64,000 bases of DNA from Mesorhizobium erdmanii USDA 3471 (GCF_000472705.1 NZ_AXAE01000016.1:1-64000); one strand, 5' to 3'. Positions 43,482-53,024 are shown, counted from the first letter of the stretch. The notes: a model not told the origin generated them from the letters alone. Program-made: numbers and translations.

Positions 43482-44318
43482 TTACCATGATTCCCTGGCT
43501 CCCCCTGGAACCTGTGTTTCGGCGACCGGGGCGGGCGTCGGATGCTCCGCCTCGAACCGGCGATAGGCCGGCAACTGGTTGGTCCAGACATCTTCGGCGA
43601 GCTCGGCGACCCATTCGCGGTCGTGGTCGTTGTCGGCGGCGAGATAGAACATCCTGTTGTCGTCGACATAGGGCTTGGCCACCGAACGCTGGTTGAGCAC
43701 CAGCGTGACGCGCTCGCCATACCGGATCGGCGCCGTACGATGCAGGACGCCGAGGAACTGCCCGAGCGTGGCGTAGTTCATCTTGTGGTCGATGCGCATG
43801 ATTCGGTTGCGCGGAATCTCGCGGCCGGATTCGAGGATGGCGCGGCCGGTCTCGGAATCATCGCAATAGATTTCGAGATGTCCGCCAACCAGCGGATCGC
43901 TGATCGACAACGGAATGAGCTCGGTGACAGGAACGCCGTCGCAATGCCATTCGACGGCGCCGTCCCTGGGATTCATGAAGGTAACGGTCGAGCCGACAAT
44001 CGACAGCGGATAGGGCTCGAGCTTCGTGCCCATCATGTCGGACAGCCGCTCCAGACGCAACTTGTCGTGCAGCAACTCGTTGATTTCGGGGATGAAACGG
44101 TCGGCGCCGGTGATGAAGGTCAGATCGAGGTGCTTGTGCACGGCATGGCTGGCCTTCAGCCTGAGCGCCGCTTCCTCGATCGCGGCAAGCAGTGCCGGAT
44201 CATAGCCGTGCAGATACTGCGCCACGCCGAAACTCGACACTTTCCAGGCGGTTTCGTGGCCGATGATGGCCTCGCGGCTCATCGCATAACGCAGTTCGGG
44301 TATGGTATGTGCGTTCAT
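43482..44318 (-). CDS. Putative Fe(II)/2-oxoglutarate-dependent oxygenase-like protein
   Basis: A 278-residue protein with a jelly-roll iron-site pattern: VEWHCDGVP supplies His-x-Asp, and about 85 residues later VLHRTAPIRYGERVTLVLNQRS supplies the distal His and the Arg that binds 2-oxoglutarate. A VGGHLEIYCDD strand lies in between. The ATG at 44318 has GGAG eight bases upstream. It heads a minus-strand unit with an EamA exporter and a small protein, divergent from a LysR gene. It may hydroxylate an amino acid or similar small molecule that is then exported; this is an inference. Confidence 0.6.
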   Translation of the reverse strand: MNAHTIPELRYAMSREAIIGHETAWKVSSFGVAQYLHGYDPALLAAIEEAALRLKASHAVHKHLDLTFITGADRFIPEINELLHDKLRLERLSDMMGTKLEPYPLSIVGSTVTFMNPRDGAVEWHCDGVPVTELIPLSISDPLVGGHLEIYCDDSETGRAILESGREIPRNRIMRIDHKMNYATLGQFLGVLHRTAPIRYGERVTLVLNQRSVAKPYVDDNRMFYLAADNDHDREWVAELAEDVWTNQLPAYRRFEAEHPTPAPVAETQVPGGARESW

Positions 44319-44430
44319 TGTACTTCTCCAAGTGGGGGGCAAACACTTGGTTAACAGTCGATTAAATTAGCCCCCCCTGTAAAATTAGGAATGCTAGTGC
44401 TACCGTAAGCCCAGCTTAAGGTCGAAACCC

Positions 44431-45390
44431 GTGCGTCTGCTCAGTCAGGTCAACCTCAATTCGCTGAAAATCGTGGAGAGTGCCGCACGCCACGGTAATT
44501 TCACGCGCGCCGGCGAGGAGCAGTTCATCACCGCTTCAGCGGTCAGCCAGCGCGTGAAAAGCCTGGAGGATCAGCTGCGCTTCAAGATTTTCCAACGCGG
44601 CGGCAATGCAGTATCGCTGACGCCGGAGGGCGAGACCTATGTCTCGCGCGTTCGCGAAGCGCTGGAGCGGATCGTCGCCGCCAGCATGGAAGCGACCGGG
44701 CAATCGCAGGAGCATGTGCTGAAAATATCCGTGCTGCCGACCTTTGCCGCGCGCTGGCTGTTTCCGCGCCTGCCGCTGTTCCAGCAGCAACATCCCGATA
44801 TCGTCATGCGGGTTTCGACGTCCTACGCCACGCACGAGTTCACGAGCTCCGATTTCGATCTCGAAATCCGTTATGGCGACGGCCATTTCAACGGGCTGCC
44901 AGCCGACCTTTTGTTTCGGGAAGACCTGACACCGGTGTGCAGCCGCAAACTGTTCCACGAGGTTCTTGGCAACAAGCCGGTGTCGAGGGTGACACCGGAC
45001 GACCTCAAGCTCTTTACGCTGCTGCATTCCGACACCTGCACCCAGAACTGGCAATCCTGGCTTGGTTTTGCCGGCGCCAGCTTCGTGCTCAGCGAGACCA
45101 AAAGCATCTATTTCGACTCGTGCATGATGTCCTACGAGGCGGCCAATGCCGGAATGGGCTTTGCCGTCGCCAACCGCGCCTATATGGCCAGCGACATTCG
45201 CGGCGAGAGACTGGTCGCGCCCTTTGCTGTCCACCATCCGAACACCGCCGGTTGGTACTTTGTCGCCCCCCACAAGAGCCTTGCCGCACGCAAGGTGCTG
45301 CTGTTCAAACAATGGGTCATGGCGGAGGCGGCGCTGACGCAACGCCAATTGGATAGCGACGTCAGGGATTTGGCTTCCGAGGCTGTCTGA
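44431..45390 (+). CDS. LysR family transcriptional regulator (GcvA-like)
   Basis: A 319-residue regulator starting at a GTG (MRLLSQVNLNSLKIVESAA). The helix-turn-helix runs through FTRAGEEQFITASAVSQRVKSLE, and the effector domain contains WLFPRLPLFQQQHPDIVMRVSTS typical of the GcvA subgroup. It is divergent from the oxygenase/EamA/small protein unit across a 112-base AT-rich gap and is the likely regulator of it. Confidence 0.88.
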   Translation: MRLLSQVNLNSLKIVESAARHGNFTRAGEEQFITASAVSQRVKSLEDQLRFKIFQRGGNAVSLTPEGETYVSRVREALERIVAASMEATGQSQEHVLKISVLPTFAARWLFPRLPLFQQQHPDIVMRVSTSYATHEFTSSDFDLEIRYGDGHFNGLPADLLFREDLTPVCSRKLFHEVLGNKPVSRVTPDDLKLFTLLHSDTCTQNWQSWLGFAGASFVLSETKSIYFDSCMMSYEAANAGMGFAVANRAYMASDIRGERLVAPFAVHHPNTAGWYFVAPHKSLAARKVLLFKQWVMAEAALTQRQLDSDVRDLASEAV

Positions 45391-45455
45391 AATTCAGATC
45401 CGCCTTCAATAGCCCGCCGATGACCGCCTGCCAGAAAATTGAGGACCATCGGTCA

Positions 45456-46046
45456 ATGGACATCCAATCCAGGCAACCTGCTCTGGTCGGCGAAATCGTC
45501 GAGCTCAAGCCCCTTCGTCAGGAGCATTCGCAGGGACTTCTGAGCGCGGCCACGGACGGCGAGCTGTGGAATCTGAAGGCCACCGTGGTCCCAGGGCCAA
45601 CCACGATCGACGGCCATATCGCCACCGCCCTGGCTGGCCGGCAGACCGGGACTGTCATGCCTTATGCAATCGTCCTGCGCAGCACGGGACGGATCTGCGG
45701 GAGCACACGGTTCTGGAAGATCGATCGCACGAACCGAAAGTTGGAGATTGGGCACACATGGCTCGCCAGTTCGGTTCAGCGATCGGGGGTCAATACCGAG
45801 GCTAAATACCTTCTACTTGCCCATGCTTTCGAGGTCATGGAGTGTGTTCGCGTGCAGTTCACCACGGACGAACTGAACGACGCTTCGAGAGCCGCCCTCC
45901 TGCGGATAGGCGCAAGGCAGGAAGGGATCATTCGCAATGAGCGGATCATGCCGGACGGCCGGAAACGCAATTCCGTCCGTTTCAGCATCATCGATTCCGA
46001 ATGGCCTAACGTGAAGGCAATGCTGCAGCAAAAAATGCGGCGATAG
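45456..46046 (+). CDS. GNAT family N-acetyltransferase (RimJ/RimL type)
   Basis: A 196-residue protein of the acetyltransferase_3 type: an N-terminal VELKPLRQEHSQGL, the strand GRICGSTRFWKI, the conserved LEIGHTWLASSVQRSGVNTEAKYLLL acetyl-CoA-binding block, and a NDASRAALLRIGARQEGI end. This group acetylates protein N-termini, amino acids or antibiotics. The ATG at 45456 has GAGGACC before it. It lies alone on the plus strand after the LysR gene. Confidence 0.87.
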   Translation: MDIQSRQPALVGEIVELKPLRQEHSQGLLSAATDGELWNLKATVVPGPTTIDGHIATALAGRQTGTVMPYAIVLRSTGRICGSTRFWKIDRTNRKLEIGHTWLASSVQRSGVNTEAKYLLLAHAFEVMECVRVQFTTDELNDASRAALLRIGARQEGIIRNERIMPDGRKRNSVRFSIIDSEWPNVKAMLQQKMRR

Positions 46047-46087
46047 CCAGCGCCGACCGCTCGGCGCAAAGCGAGAACAATCAGGAG

Positions 46088-46600
46088 TCAGGCGAAGGCC
46101 CTTCCCTCCTCCGTGCGCTGGAAATGCGCCAGGTCGAGCGTTACGGACGGGCGGCCCAGAACCGTCAGGATCATATGGGCCTGGCCGCGATGATGGGTCT
46201 GGTGGTTGAAGACGTGCGCCAGGGCGGGCGCAAGGCGCTGGGAGACGGTGCGCATATCCGACACCGTCATATAGGTGAAGCGGCCTGTCAGCGCCTTGTC
46301 GCTCAAGCCTGCGAGCCAGTCGATAATCCGCCGGTCCTCCGCCTCGCGCGCCAACCGCAGCTTGGGCAAGGCCCGGTGCAGTATGGCGTCCAGCGCCGTC
46401 GGCGCGTCGCCTTCGCCGGTGAAGCGCTTCATCCAGATGCGGTCGGCGGCGAGCAGATGGTTGAGCGTGCCCATCAGAGACCCGAAGAAGGCACCGACAT
46501 CGCGATTGAATTCCTCGTCGTCGAGATCGGCGGCGGCATCATAGATGCGGCCATTGGCCCATTGATTGTAGGCGGCAAACATCGTGAAGTGCTGTTTCAT
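46088..46600 (-). CDS. DinB family protein
   Basis: A 170-residue four-helix-bundle protein with the DinB/YfiT pattern: MFAAYNQWANGRIYDAA at the N-terminus, a His in LNHLLAADRIWMKRF, and a C-terminal HVFNHQTHHRGQAHMIL with two further His. The three His probably bind a metal. GGGAG precedes the ATG. Members act as thiol-dependent S-transferases or have unknown roles. Confidence 0.9.
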   Translation of the reverse strand: MKQHFTMFAAYNQWANGRIYDAAADLDDEEFNRDVGAFFGSLMGTLNHLLAADRIWMKRFTGEGDAPTALDAILHRALPKLRLAREAEDRRIIDWLAGLSDKALTGRFTYMTVSDMRTVSQRLAPALAHVFNHQTHHRGQAHMILTVLGRPSVTLDLAHFQRTEEGRAFA

Positions 46601-46664
46601 TTTTTCTCCCGCCGGCCCGTTTCGGGTGTCGGGCGATACCTAGACCGCAAAGGCACCCGCGCCA

Positions 46665-47357
46665 ATGACCATTCTGCTTTACGATCTCGTCGGGCGTGAC
46701 GAGAGCCGCCCGTTCAGCCCGCATTGCTGGAAGGCAACGATGGCATTGGCGCACAAGGGCCTCGATGTCTCGACCGCGCCGACGCGTTTTCTGGAGGTGC
46801 CGACGATCGAAGGCGGCGCGTCGAAAACCGTTCCGGTGATCCGCGACGGCGACAAGGTCGTCACCGATTCCTTCGCCATCGCGCTCTATCTCGACGAGGC
46901 CTATCCGGACCGGCCGACGCTGTTTGGCGGCGAAGGCGGCAAGGCGATGGCGCGCTTCATCGAGCGCTGGTCGCAATTGACCATTCATCCCTACATCACC
47001 ACCGCCGCGCTCGTCGACCTCCATGCCATGCAGGACGAGCGCAATGCCGTGTATTTCCGCCAAAGCCGGGAGCAACGCTTTGGCAAGAAGCTGGAAGACG
47101 TCGTCACGGCCCGTGACGCCGGGCTGACAGCCTTCCGGGCCGCGCTCGAGCCGCTGCGCTCAATGCTGGGCTACCAGCCTTTCATCGGCGGCGCGTCGCC
47201 GCTGTTTGCCGACTATATCGTGTTCGGCGCGCTGCAATGGGCGCGCGTGGCGACGCCGTATCAATTGCTCGACGATGGCGACGTCGTGGCTCAGTGGTTC
47301 GCCCGCTGCCTCGACCTGCATGGCGGGCTGGGGCGAAAGATTGCGGCGGCGGCGTGA
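46665..47357 (+). CDS. Glutathione S-transferase family protein
   Basis: A 230-residue protein with an N-terminal thioredoxin-like domain (LLYDLVGRDESRPFSPHCWKATMALAHKGL, with Ser/Cys candidates) and the cis-Pro and Glu-Ser-type TDSFAIALYLDEAYP. The all-helical C-terminal domain follows. It is divergent from the DinB gene. Such rhizobial enzymes (beta-etherase or maleylpyruvate type) have diverse substrates; none can be assigned. Confidence 0.88.
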   Translation: MTILLYDLVGRDESRPFSPHCWKATMALAHKGLDVSTAPTRFLEVPTIEGGASKTVPVIRDGDKVVTDSFAIALYLDEAYPDRPTLFGGEGGKAMARFIERWSQLTIHPYITTAALVDLHAMQDERNAVYFRQSREQRFGKKLEDVVTARDAGLTAFRAALEPLRSMLGYQPFIGGASPLFADYIVFGALQWARVATPYQLLDDGDVVAQWFARCLDLHGGLGRKIAAAA

Positions 47358-47437
47358 CGGCGGCAAAACGCCTGCCCTGCCCGCAAGGCAGCTGGGCCAT
47401 CAATCCGTTGCGAAAATCAGCGGCGGGACAGCCGGCC

Positions 47438-47701
47438 TTACTTGGCCGCCTTTTTTGGCTTGCCGGTCTTCGGCTTGCTGGCCTTCGCCACCGGCTTTTC
47501 TTCCTTGGGGGCGGCCTTTGCCTTGCCGGCGGCAGATACCTTCTTGGCTGGCTTGGCCGGTTTGCCCGCGTCCTCCCGCTCGATGTCGGCGGCCGCCTGG
47601 TGCCAATGGCGTTCGTGGTGACCGGCCGGTTGCCCTTCTTCCTGCCAGATCTGATGGGCGCGATTGCGAATGCGCTCCTGACGATCGTCGGTCATGGTCA
47701 T
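47438..47701 (-). CDS. DUF2934 family protein with a Lys/Ala-rich tail
   Basis: An 87-residue protein whose first half ([21 protein letters not shown], then [12 protein letters not shown]) is the DUF2934 motif, common and multi-copy in rhizobia. The second half is a Lys-Ala-Pro-rich tail ending GKPKKAAK, similar in composition to nucleoid-associated proteins. A GGAGACAAC site precedes the ATG. It is separated from ndk by a block of 80-bp tandem repeats. Function unknown. Confidence 0.82.
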   Translation of the reverse strand: MTMTDDRQERIRNRAHQIWQEEGQPAGHHERHWHQAAADIEREDAGKPAKPAKKVSAAGKAKAAPKEEKPVAKASKPKTGKPKKAAK

Positions 47702-47786
47702 GTTGTCTCCATTCGGGCCGACTTCAGCGCGGCGCCGACACGCGACTATAGCAAGCAAAGCGTTGCTGTGCAGCCGTTCTGATCTT

Positions 47787-48071
47787 GCTCCGGAAAGCCA
47801 ACAATCGGCTTTCCGTCCGCTTCGCGGACCTGTTCCGGCCCTTCGCTCGCGCTCCGGGCTGTTGTCGCTCCGGAAAGCCAGCAATCGGCTTTCCGTCCGC
47901 TTCGCGGACCTGTTCCGGCCCTTCGCTCGCGCTCCGGGCGTTCGTCGCTCGCAAAGCCAAGCAATTGGCTTTCCGTCCGCTTCGCGGACCGGTTCCGGCC
48001 CTTCGCTCGCGCTCCGGGCGTTCGTCGCTCGCAAAGCCAAGCAATTGGCTTTCCGTCCGCTTCGCGGACCG
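47787..48071. repeat. Tandem array of 80-bp hairpin-forming repeats (about 3.6 copies)
   Basis: Units begin at 47787, 47867, 47947 and 48027, exactly 80 bases apart. Each has a GCC-centred stem (CGGAAAGCC/GGCTTTCCG in units 1-2, AAAGCCAA/TTGGCTTT in units 3-4) and an invariant GTCCGC-TTC-GCGGAC hairpin. The array lies between the divergent DUF2934 and ndk genes. As 80 is not a multiple of three, long frames across it are by-products. Confidence 0.9.
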
Positions 48072-48152
48072 CTCCTCACCCCCTTGGCAATGGGCTGGGC
48101 GGCTTGTATAGAGCCCGCCACTCTCGATTCCATTCCAAGACAAGGACGACCC

Positions 48153-48575
48153 ATGGCGCTCGAACGCACCTTTTCCATGATCAAGCCGGACGCAACCCGG
48201 CGCAATCTCACCGGCGCCATCACCAAGATGCTCGAAGATGCCGGCCTGCGCGTCATCGCTTCGCGCCGGGTGTGGATGAGCCGCCGCGAGGCGGAAGGTT
48301 TCTACGCCGTCCACAAGGACCGCCCGTTCTTCGGCGAACTGGTCGAGTTCATGTCGTCGGCACCGACGATCGTCCAGGTTCTGGAAGGCGAGAACGCCAT
48401 TGCCAGGAACCGCGAAGTGATGGGCGCCACCAACCCGGCCAACGCCGCCGAAGGCACCATCCGCAAGGTGCATGCTCTGTCGATCGGCGAGAATTCGGTG
48501 CACGGTTCCGATGCGCCGGAAACCGCCGCGCAGGAAATCAAGTACTGGTTCTCGGACACCGAGATCGTCGGCTGA
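48153..48575 (+). CDS. ndk: Nucleoside diphosphate kinase
   Basis: A 140-residue enzyme that transfers the gamma phosphate of ATP to nucleoside diphosphates through a phospho-His. It starts [14 protein letters not shown], has the [11 protein letters not shown] nucleotide-binding block and the active-site His in [10 protein letters not shown]. The length is exact for the family. A terminator lies 25 bases after the stop. The 5' region contains the tandem repeats. Confidence 0.96.
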   Translation: MALERTFSMIKPDATRRNLTGAITKMLEDAGLRVIASRRVWMSRREAEGFYAVHKDRPFFGELVEFMSSAPTIVQVLEGENAIARNREVMGATNPANAAEGTIRKVHALSIGENSVHGSDAPETAAQEIKYWFSDTEIVG

Positions 48576-48600
48576 GCCGACACGGCCAAGCCTCATGTGA

Positions 48601-48627
48601 AAGGCCGGCACCTCGCCGGCCTTTTTC
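48601..48627 (+). terminator. Rho-independent terminator of ndk
   Basis: AAGGCCGGC-ACCTC-GCCGGCCTT followed by TTT. It ends ndk; on the opposite strand the stem ends in CCTTTCACA and may work weakly for the convergent gene. Confidence 0.85.
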
Positions 48628-48635
48628 ATTGGCGA

Positions 48636-49400
48636 TCAGCTCGCGGCGCTGAAGCGCAGGATCTCGCGGCCATCCTTGCCTGATATTGCGAGCTTGCCAG
48701 CTTCGACCTTGTAGGACGCCGCCTTGGCCAGTGCATCGAACAAGGCCTTTTCCTCGGCCATCACCTCCGGTGCGCAAGCCATATAGGTCGAGCCGATGTC
48801 GCTAATAGCGATGGTCTGGCCATCGACCTTGGCCGTGGCAAAATAGGTGTTGCAAGGGCCACGGCCGCCGGCCTTGCCGGCTTCGCTGACCCTGAACGTC
48901 GCCTGCGGCGCGGCGATGGCGCCGACACCGTCGACATAGTCGATCACCCAGAGCTGACCAAAGACGGAAACCGCCGGCTCGCTGGTGGATGCCACCATCT
49001 TCAGCATGATGGTCTGCGGCGCGTCGGTCAGCGGATCGACCTGGTGGCGTACGTCGGAGATGAACATCAGCTTGCCGTCGACAGTGATGCGCGCCTGCAG
49101 CGCATAAGTCATTTGCGGCCGGATCACCGAGGGGTCGAACTTGATCTCGAAGCTGATCGGCACCTGGCCGCCTGGCTTGACGGTCTGCTCGCCGATGATC
49201 CTGGCCGGCGCATCGGCCAGCGAGACATCGGCAAGCTGGACGGACAGCACGGCGCTAGGCGGCAGGGCGATGCGTTCACGATAGATCACCTCGCCCCGCA
49301 CCGTCTTTTCGGCGGCCACGGACTGTTCCGGCACAGCCAGGATGCCGACAACCAGCGGCACCAAACCGAAGACGAAAAACTCCGCGAGTCTGTCCAGCAT
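48636..49400 (-). CDS. Exported YbaY-like / META domain protein
   Basis: A 254-residue protein from the ATG at 49400, which has GGAGGTGG upstream. A signal segment (LAEFFVFGLVPLVVGILAVPEQSVAAEK) precedes a YbaY-type domain (VRGEVIYRERIALPPSAVLSVQLADVSLADAPARIIGEQ). The C-terminal third, with GRGPCNTYFATA and ISDIGSTYMACAPEVMAEEKALFDAL, is a META/HslJ-like domain with paired Cys. Proteins with these domains are linked to envelope stress and to resistance to toxic compounds. Probably periplasmic. Confidence 0.83.
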   Translation of the reverse strand: MLDRLAEFFVFGLVPLVVGILAVPEQSVAAEKTVRGEVIYRERIALPPSAVLSVQLADVSLADAPARIIGEQTVKPGGQVPISFEIKFDPSVIRPQMTYALQARITVDGKLMFISDVRHQVDPLTDAPQTIMLKMVASTSEPAVSVFGQLWVIDYVDGVGAIAAPQATFRVSEAGKAGGRGPCNTYFATAKVDGQTIAISDIGSTYMACAPEVMAEEKALFDALAKAASYKVEAGKLAISGKDGREILRFSAAS

Positions 49401-49512
49401 GACCACCTCCGTTGCCCCGGGTCGCCAACGCCCGGGGCCGCCAACGCCCGAGCTGATCACCTCGCGCAATTTGGCCAAAGGATTGCGGTCAATGCATGGC
49501 TGCGACAGGGAT

Positions 49513-49992
49513 TTATTCGGATGACGATTTCCAGCGCTTCGCCGCCTGGGTGTCGGCGTCCTTGGCTTCGACCCAGCCGCCTTCGGAGCCATCGACGCGA
49601 TGCTCCTTCTTCCAGAAGGGTGCCCGCGACTTGAGGTAATCCATGAGAAAGTTCGCCGCTTCGAACGCAGCCTGGCGATGCGCCGAGGCGGACACCACCA
49701 GCACGATGTTCTCGCCCGGGCGAATCTTGCCATGGCGGTGGATGACGGTGAGGCCTTGCAACGGCCAGCGCCGAACCGCCTCGGTGGCGATGCGACCGAT
49801 CTCGGCCTCCGCCATGCCGGGATAATGCTCGAGCTCCAGTGCCGAGAGCGCGCCCTGCTCGTCGCGGCACAGGCCGGAGAAAGAAACCACGGCGCCAATG
49901 TCGGCGCGGCCTTGCGTCAGCCCGGCGATCTCGGCGGCGACGTCGAAATCCTGGCGCTGGATGCGCACGCTCGGCACCAGGGCGGCCGGCAT
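49513..49992 (-). CDS. moaE: Molybdopterin synthase catalytic subunit
   Basis: A 159-residue protein with MoaE features: GAVVSFSGLCRD, LELEHYPGMAEAEI, VIHRHGKIRPGENIVLVVSA, and FWKKEHRVDGS with the Lys pair near the active site. It forms a heterotetramer with MoaD to add sulfur to the molybdopterin precursor. moaD ends 5 bases upstream, so the two are co-expressed. Confidence 0.93.
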   Translation of the reverse strand: MPAALVPSVRIQRQDFDVAAEIAGLTQGRADIGAVVSFSGLCRDEQGALSALELEHYPGMAEAEIGRIATEAVRRWPLQGLTVIHRHGKIRPGENIVLVVSASAHRQAAFEAANFLMDYLKSRAPFWKKEHRVDGSEGGWVEAKDADTQAAKRWKSSSE

Positions 49993-49997
49993 GAGTG

Positions 49998-50252
49998 TCA
50001 GCCCCCGGTCATCGGCGGGAACAGGGCGATCTCGCGCGCGCCCGCAATCTTCTCGCGATGATCGACATGTTCCTGATTGATGGCAACCCGGATCACGTCG
50101 GGATATTGCAGCGCGTGCTCGTAGCCTTCGCCGCGCGATTGCAGCCAGCGCAAGAGGTCGGCGACAGTCTCGATGCCGGCGGGCAATTCGACGTCTTCTT
50201 CCGATGTGCCGATCCGCTCGCGCACCCAGGCGAAATAGATGAGACGGGTCAT
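49998..50252 (-). CDS. moaD: Molybdopterin synthase sulfur carrier subunit
   Basis: An 84-residue ubiquitin-fold protein that starts MTRLIYFAWVRERIG and ends in the functional Gly-Gly (PPMTGG), which carries the thiocarboxylate. Two ATGs stand side by side at 50255 and 50252. It begins right after the pgsA stop and precedes moaE. Confidence 0.92.
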   Translation of the reverse strand: MTRLIYFAWVRERIGTSEEDVELPAGIETVADLLRWLQSRGEGYEHALQYPDVIRVAINQEHVDHREKIAGAREIALFPPMTGG

Positions 50253-50256
50253 CATC

Positions 50257-50853
50257 TCACTCATCCATGATGTGCTTGAGGCCGGCGCGGAAATAGTCAT
50301 AGCCGGTGTAAAGCGTGACGAGCGCGGCGATCCACAGCAGCACCAGGCCGGTCTGCGTCGTCAGCGGGAATATCTTGTCGCCGGCCGGCCCCGCCAGCAG
50401 GAAGGCGATGGCGACCATCTGGATAGTGGTCTTCCACTTGGCAAGCTGCGTCACCGGCACCGAGACCTTGAGCGCGGCCAGATATTCGCGCAGGCCGGAA
50501 ACCAGGATTTCGCGGCACAGGATGATGATCGCCGCCCACAGCGACCAGCCGGCAATGCCGGCATGGCGGTCGGTGTCGGCCGCCAGCAGCAAAAGGCACG
50601 TGGCGACCAAGAGCTTGTCGGCGATCGGATCGAGCATCTTGCCGATGTTGGAGGTCTGCTGCCAAGCGCGTGCAAAATAGCCGTCGAAATAGTCGGTGAC
50701 GGACGCCAGCAGGAAAATAACCAGCGCCGACCAGCGGGCGAAGTCGCTCGATTTCAGATGGCCTTCCAGAAAAAAGCACAGCACGACCAGCGGCACCGCG
50801 ATGATGCGGGCATAGGTCAGCATGTTGGGCAGGTTGAACGCGCGCTGGGCCAT
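50257..50853 (-). CDS. pgsA: CDP-diacylglycerol-glycerol-3-phosphate 3-phosphatidyltransferase
   Basis: A 198-residue inner-membrane enzyme of phosphatidylglycerol synthesis. It starts MAQRAFNLPNMLTYARIIAVP, and the catalytic signature DYFDGYFAR, GKMLDPIADK (DGx2ARx8Gx3Dx3D) is intact. The ATG at 50853 matches family N-termini; a TTG eleven codons earlier is unlikely. It lies between uvrC and moaD. It is the intact counterpart to the broken CDP-alcohol phosphatidyltransferase at 16672. Confidence 0.92.
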   Translation of the reverse strand: MAQRAFNLPNMLTYARIIAVPLVVLCFFLEGHLKSSDFARWSALVIFLLASVTDYFDGYFARAWQQTSNIGKMLDPIADKLLVATCLLLLAADTDRHAGIAGWSLWAAIIILCREILVSGLREYLAALKVSVPVTQLAKWKTTIQMVAIAFLLAGPAGDKIFPLTTQTGLVLLWIAALVTLYTGYDYFRAGLKHIMDE

Positions 50854-50954
50854 GTCGTGAAGGACTCTCTCTGCCTGCGTACTCAAATCAGAAGCTGATG
50901 TAGGGGGTCAACAGGCCAAAATCGATTGGCCAGATGAAAATAGCGCCCTGGCCG

Positions 50955-53024
50955 TCAGCTCTCGTGGAAATGATTGTAGACCAGTTTGGCCACCTGCTCG
51001 GAAATGCCGTCGACCTTGACAAGATCCTCGACCGCCGCACGGCTGACCGCCTTGGCGGTGCCGAATGCCAACAGCAGCGCCCGCTTGCGGCCTGGACCGA
51101 TGCCGGCGATCTCATCGAGCGGGCTCTTGACCATCTCCTTCTTGCGGCGCGCCCGGTGCGAACCGATGGCAAAGCGATGGACCTCGTCGCGGAGCCGCTG
51201 AACGAAATAGAGCACGGGATCGCGCACCGGTAGCGAAAACGAGTCCCTGCCCCTGACGAAAAAACGCTCGCGACCGGCATCGCGGTCCTGCCCCTTGGCG
51301 ATGCCGATGGCGACAACGCGATCCTCGATGCCGAGATCCGAGAGAATCTTGCGAACCGCCGTCATCTGGCCCTGGCCGCCATCGATCAGGATGACGTCGG
51401 GCCAGGCCGGGAAACTGCCGGAAATATCGTCTTCGATGTCATCACGCGCTTCGCCCGAGGCCGCATCATCGGGCACCGCAACGTCGCCATGCTCCTTGAG
51501 CAGCCGCGAAAAGCGGCGCTCCATCACCTCGCGCATCATGCCGAAATCGTCGCCCGGCGTGATCTCGGTCGACCGGATGTTGAATTTCCGGTACTGGTTT
51601 TTGACAAACCCTTCCGGTCCCGCGACAACCATGGCGCCGACCGCATTGGTGCCCATAATGTGCGAGTTGTCGTAGACCTCGATGCGCACCGGCGGCTTCG
51701 CCAGGCCGAAGGTCTCGGCGAAACCGGCAAGCAGCCGCCCTTGCGTCGATGTTTCGGCCAGCCTGCGACCCAACGCCTCACGCGCGTTCTGCAAGGCGTT
51801 GTCGGTCAGATCCTTCTTCTCGCCGCGCTGCGGCACCGAGATCGCCACCTTGCGGCCGGCGCGGGTGGAGAGCGCCTCGGCCAGCAGTTCCTGGTCCTCG
51901 ACACCGTGCGACAGGAGGATGGCGCGCGGCGTCGGCTTGTCGTCATAGAACTGCGCCAGGAACGAGCCCAGCACTTCGGCGGCTTCCAGCGCCGGATCGG
52001 CCTTGGGGAAATAGGCGCGATTGCCCCAGTTCTGGCCGGTGCGGAAGAAGAACACCTGGATGCAGACTTGGCCGCCTTCCTGATGAATGGCAAAGACGTC
52101 GGCCTCGTCGACGGTCGCCGGATTGATGCCCTGATGGCTCTGCACATGCGACAGGGCGGCCAGGCGGTCGCGATAGATGGCGGCGCGTTCGAAGTCGAGG
52201 TCTTGCGAGGCCTGCTGCATGGCGGCCGAAATTTCGGTCTTCACCTTCTGGCTGCGGCCCGAGAGAAAGTCCTTCGCTTCGGCGACCAATTCGGCATAGC
52301 CCTCATGCGAGATTTCGCCGGTGCAGGGCCCGGCGCAGCGTTTGATCTGGTAGAGCAGGCACGGCCGGGTGCGGTTCTCGTAAAACGAGTTTGTGCAACT
52401 GCGCAGCAGGAAGGCGCGCTGCAGCGAATTGATGGTGCGGCCGACGGCGCCGGCCGAGGCAAAGGGGCCGAAATAGTCGCCCTTGCGCGACCGCGCGCCG
52501 CGATGTTTGTAAATGCCGGGCGAGACATGGTCGCCAGTCAGGAGAATATAGGGGAACGACTTGTCGTCCCGCATCAGAACGTTGAATCGCGGCCGCAAGC
52601 GCTTGATGAGATTGGCTTCGAGCAGCAGCGCTTCGATCTCGGTGCGGGTGACGACGAACTCCATCGTCGACGTCTCGCGCACCATGCGGCCGATGCGGTT
52701 GGTGTGGAAGCGCCCTTGCGCGTAGTTGGTGACGCGCTTCTTCAGGCTGCGCGCCTTGCCGACATAGAGCACGTCGCCGGCGGTGTTCATCATGCGGTAG
52801 ACGCCGGGCGCATTGGGCAGCCGCTTGACCAGCGTCTGGATCACCTCGGCGCCGACCATGCCTTCGGCGTCGCCGGCATGCGGCGTCCAGTCGATGGCCG
52901 TGAAGGCGACATCCGGGCCGGCAGGTTCGACGATCTCCTCGAGCGCCTCGTCCTCGAGGTCGATTTCGGGAGGAAGATCGTCGGCGCCGCCGCGCGCCTT
53001 GTTCTTGTGATCCAAAGGACTCAT
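50955..53024 (-). CDS. uvrC: Excinuclease ABC subunit C
   Basis: A 689-residue nucleotide-excision repair nuclease. The GIY-YIG domain contains APGVYRMMN and [14 protein letters not shown] near residues 70-95. The Cys-containing [10 protein letters not shown] region and the UVR motif follow, and then the C-terminal RNase H-like nuclease ([12 protein letters not shown]) and helix-hairpin-helix end ([13 protein letters not shown]). The start ATG at 53024 overlaps the SDR stop by 4 bases. A variable N-terminal extension of about 60 acidic residues precedes the nuclease domain. Confidence 0.95.
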   Translation of the reverse strand: MSPLDHKNKARGGADDLPPEIDLEDEALEEIVEPAGPDVAFTAIDWTPHAGDAEGMVGAEVIQTLVKRLPNAPGVYRMMNTAGDVLYVGKARSLKKRVTNYAQGRFHTNRIGRMVRETSTMEFVVTRTEIEALLLEANLIKRLRPRFNVLMRDDKSFPYILLTGDHVSPGIYKHRGARSRKGDYFGPFASAGAVGRTINSLQRAFLLRSCTNSFYENRTRPCLLYQIKRCAGPCTGEISHEGYAELVAEAKDFLSGRSQKVKTEISAAMQQASQDLDFERAAIYRDRLAALSHVQSHQGINPATVDEADVFAIHQEGGQVCIQVFFFRTGQNWGNRAYFPKADPALEAAEVLGSFLAQFYDDKPTPRAILLSHGVEDQELLAEALSTRAGRKVAISVPQRGEKKDLTDNALQNAREALGRRLAETSTQGRLLAGFAETFGLAKPPVRIEVYDNSHIMGTNAVGAMVVAGPEGFVKNQYRKFNIRSTEITPGDDFGMMREVMERRFSRLLKEHGDVAVPDDAASGEARDDIEDDISGSFPAWPDVILIDGGQGQMTAVRKILSDLGIEDRVVAIGIAKGQDRDAGRERFFVRGRDSFSLPVRDPVLYFVQRLRDEVHRFAIGSHRARRKKEMVKSPLDEIAGIGPGRKRALLLAFGTAKAVSRAAVEDLVKVDGISEQVAKLVYNHFHES

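Noticed and set aside
47787..48071. CRISPR array
   Set aside because: The repeats are 80 bases and directly adjacent with no variable spacers, and no cas genes are present.
47724..48629. Frame on the minus strand with internal repeats ([13 protein letters not shown])
   Set aside because: It is produced by the 80-bp tandem array and by antisense reading of ndk; the repeat length is not a multiple of three, so the peptide changes frame in each unit.
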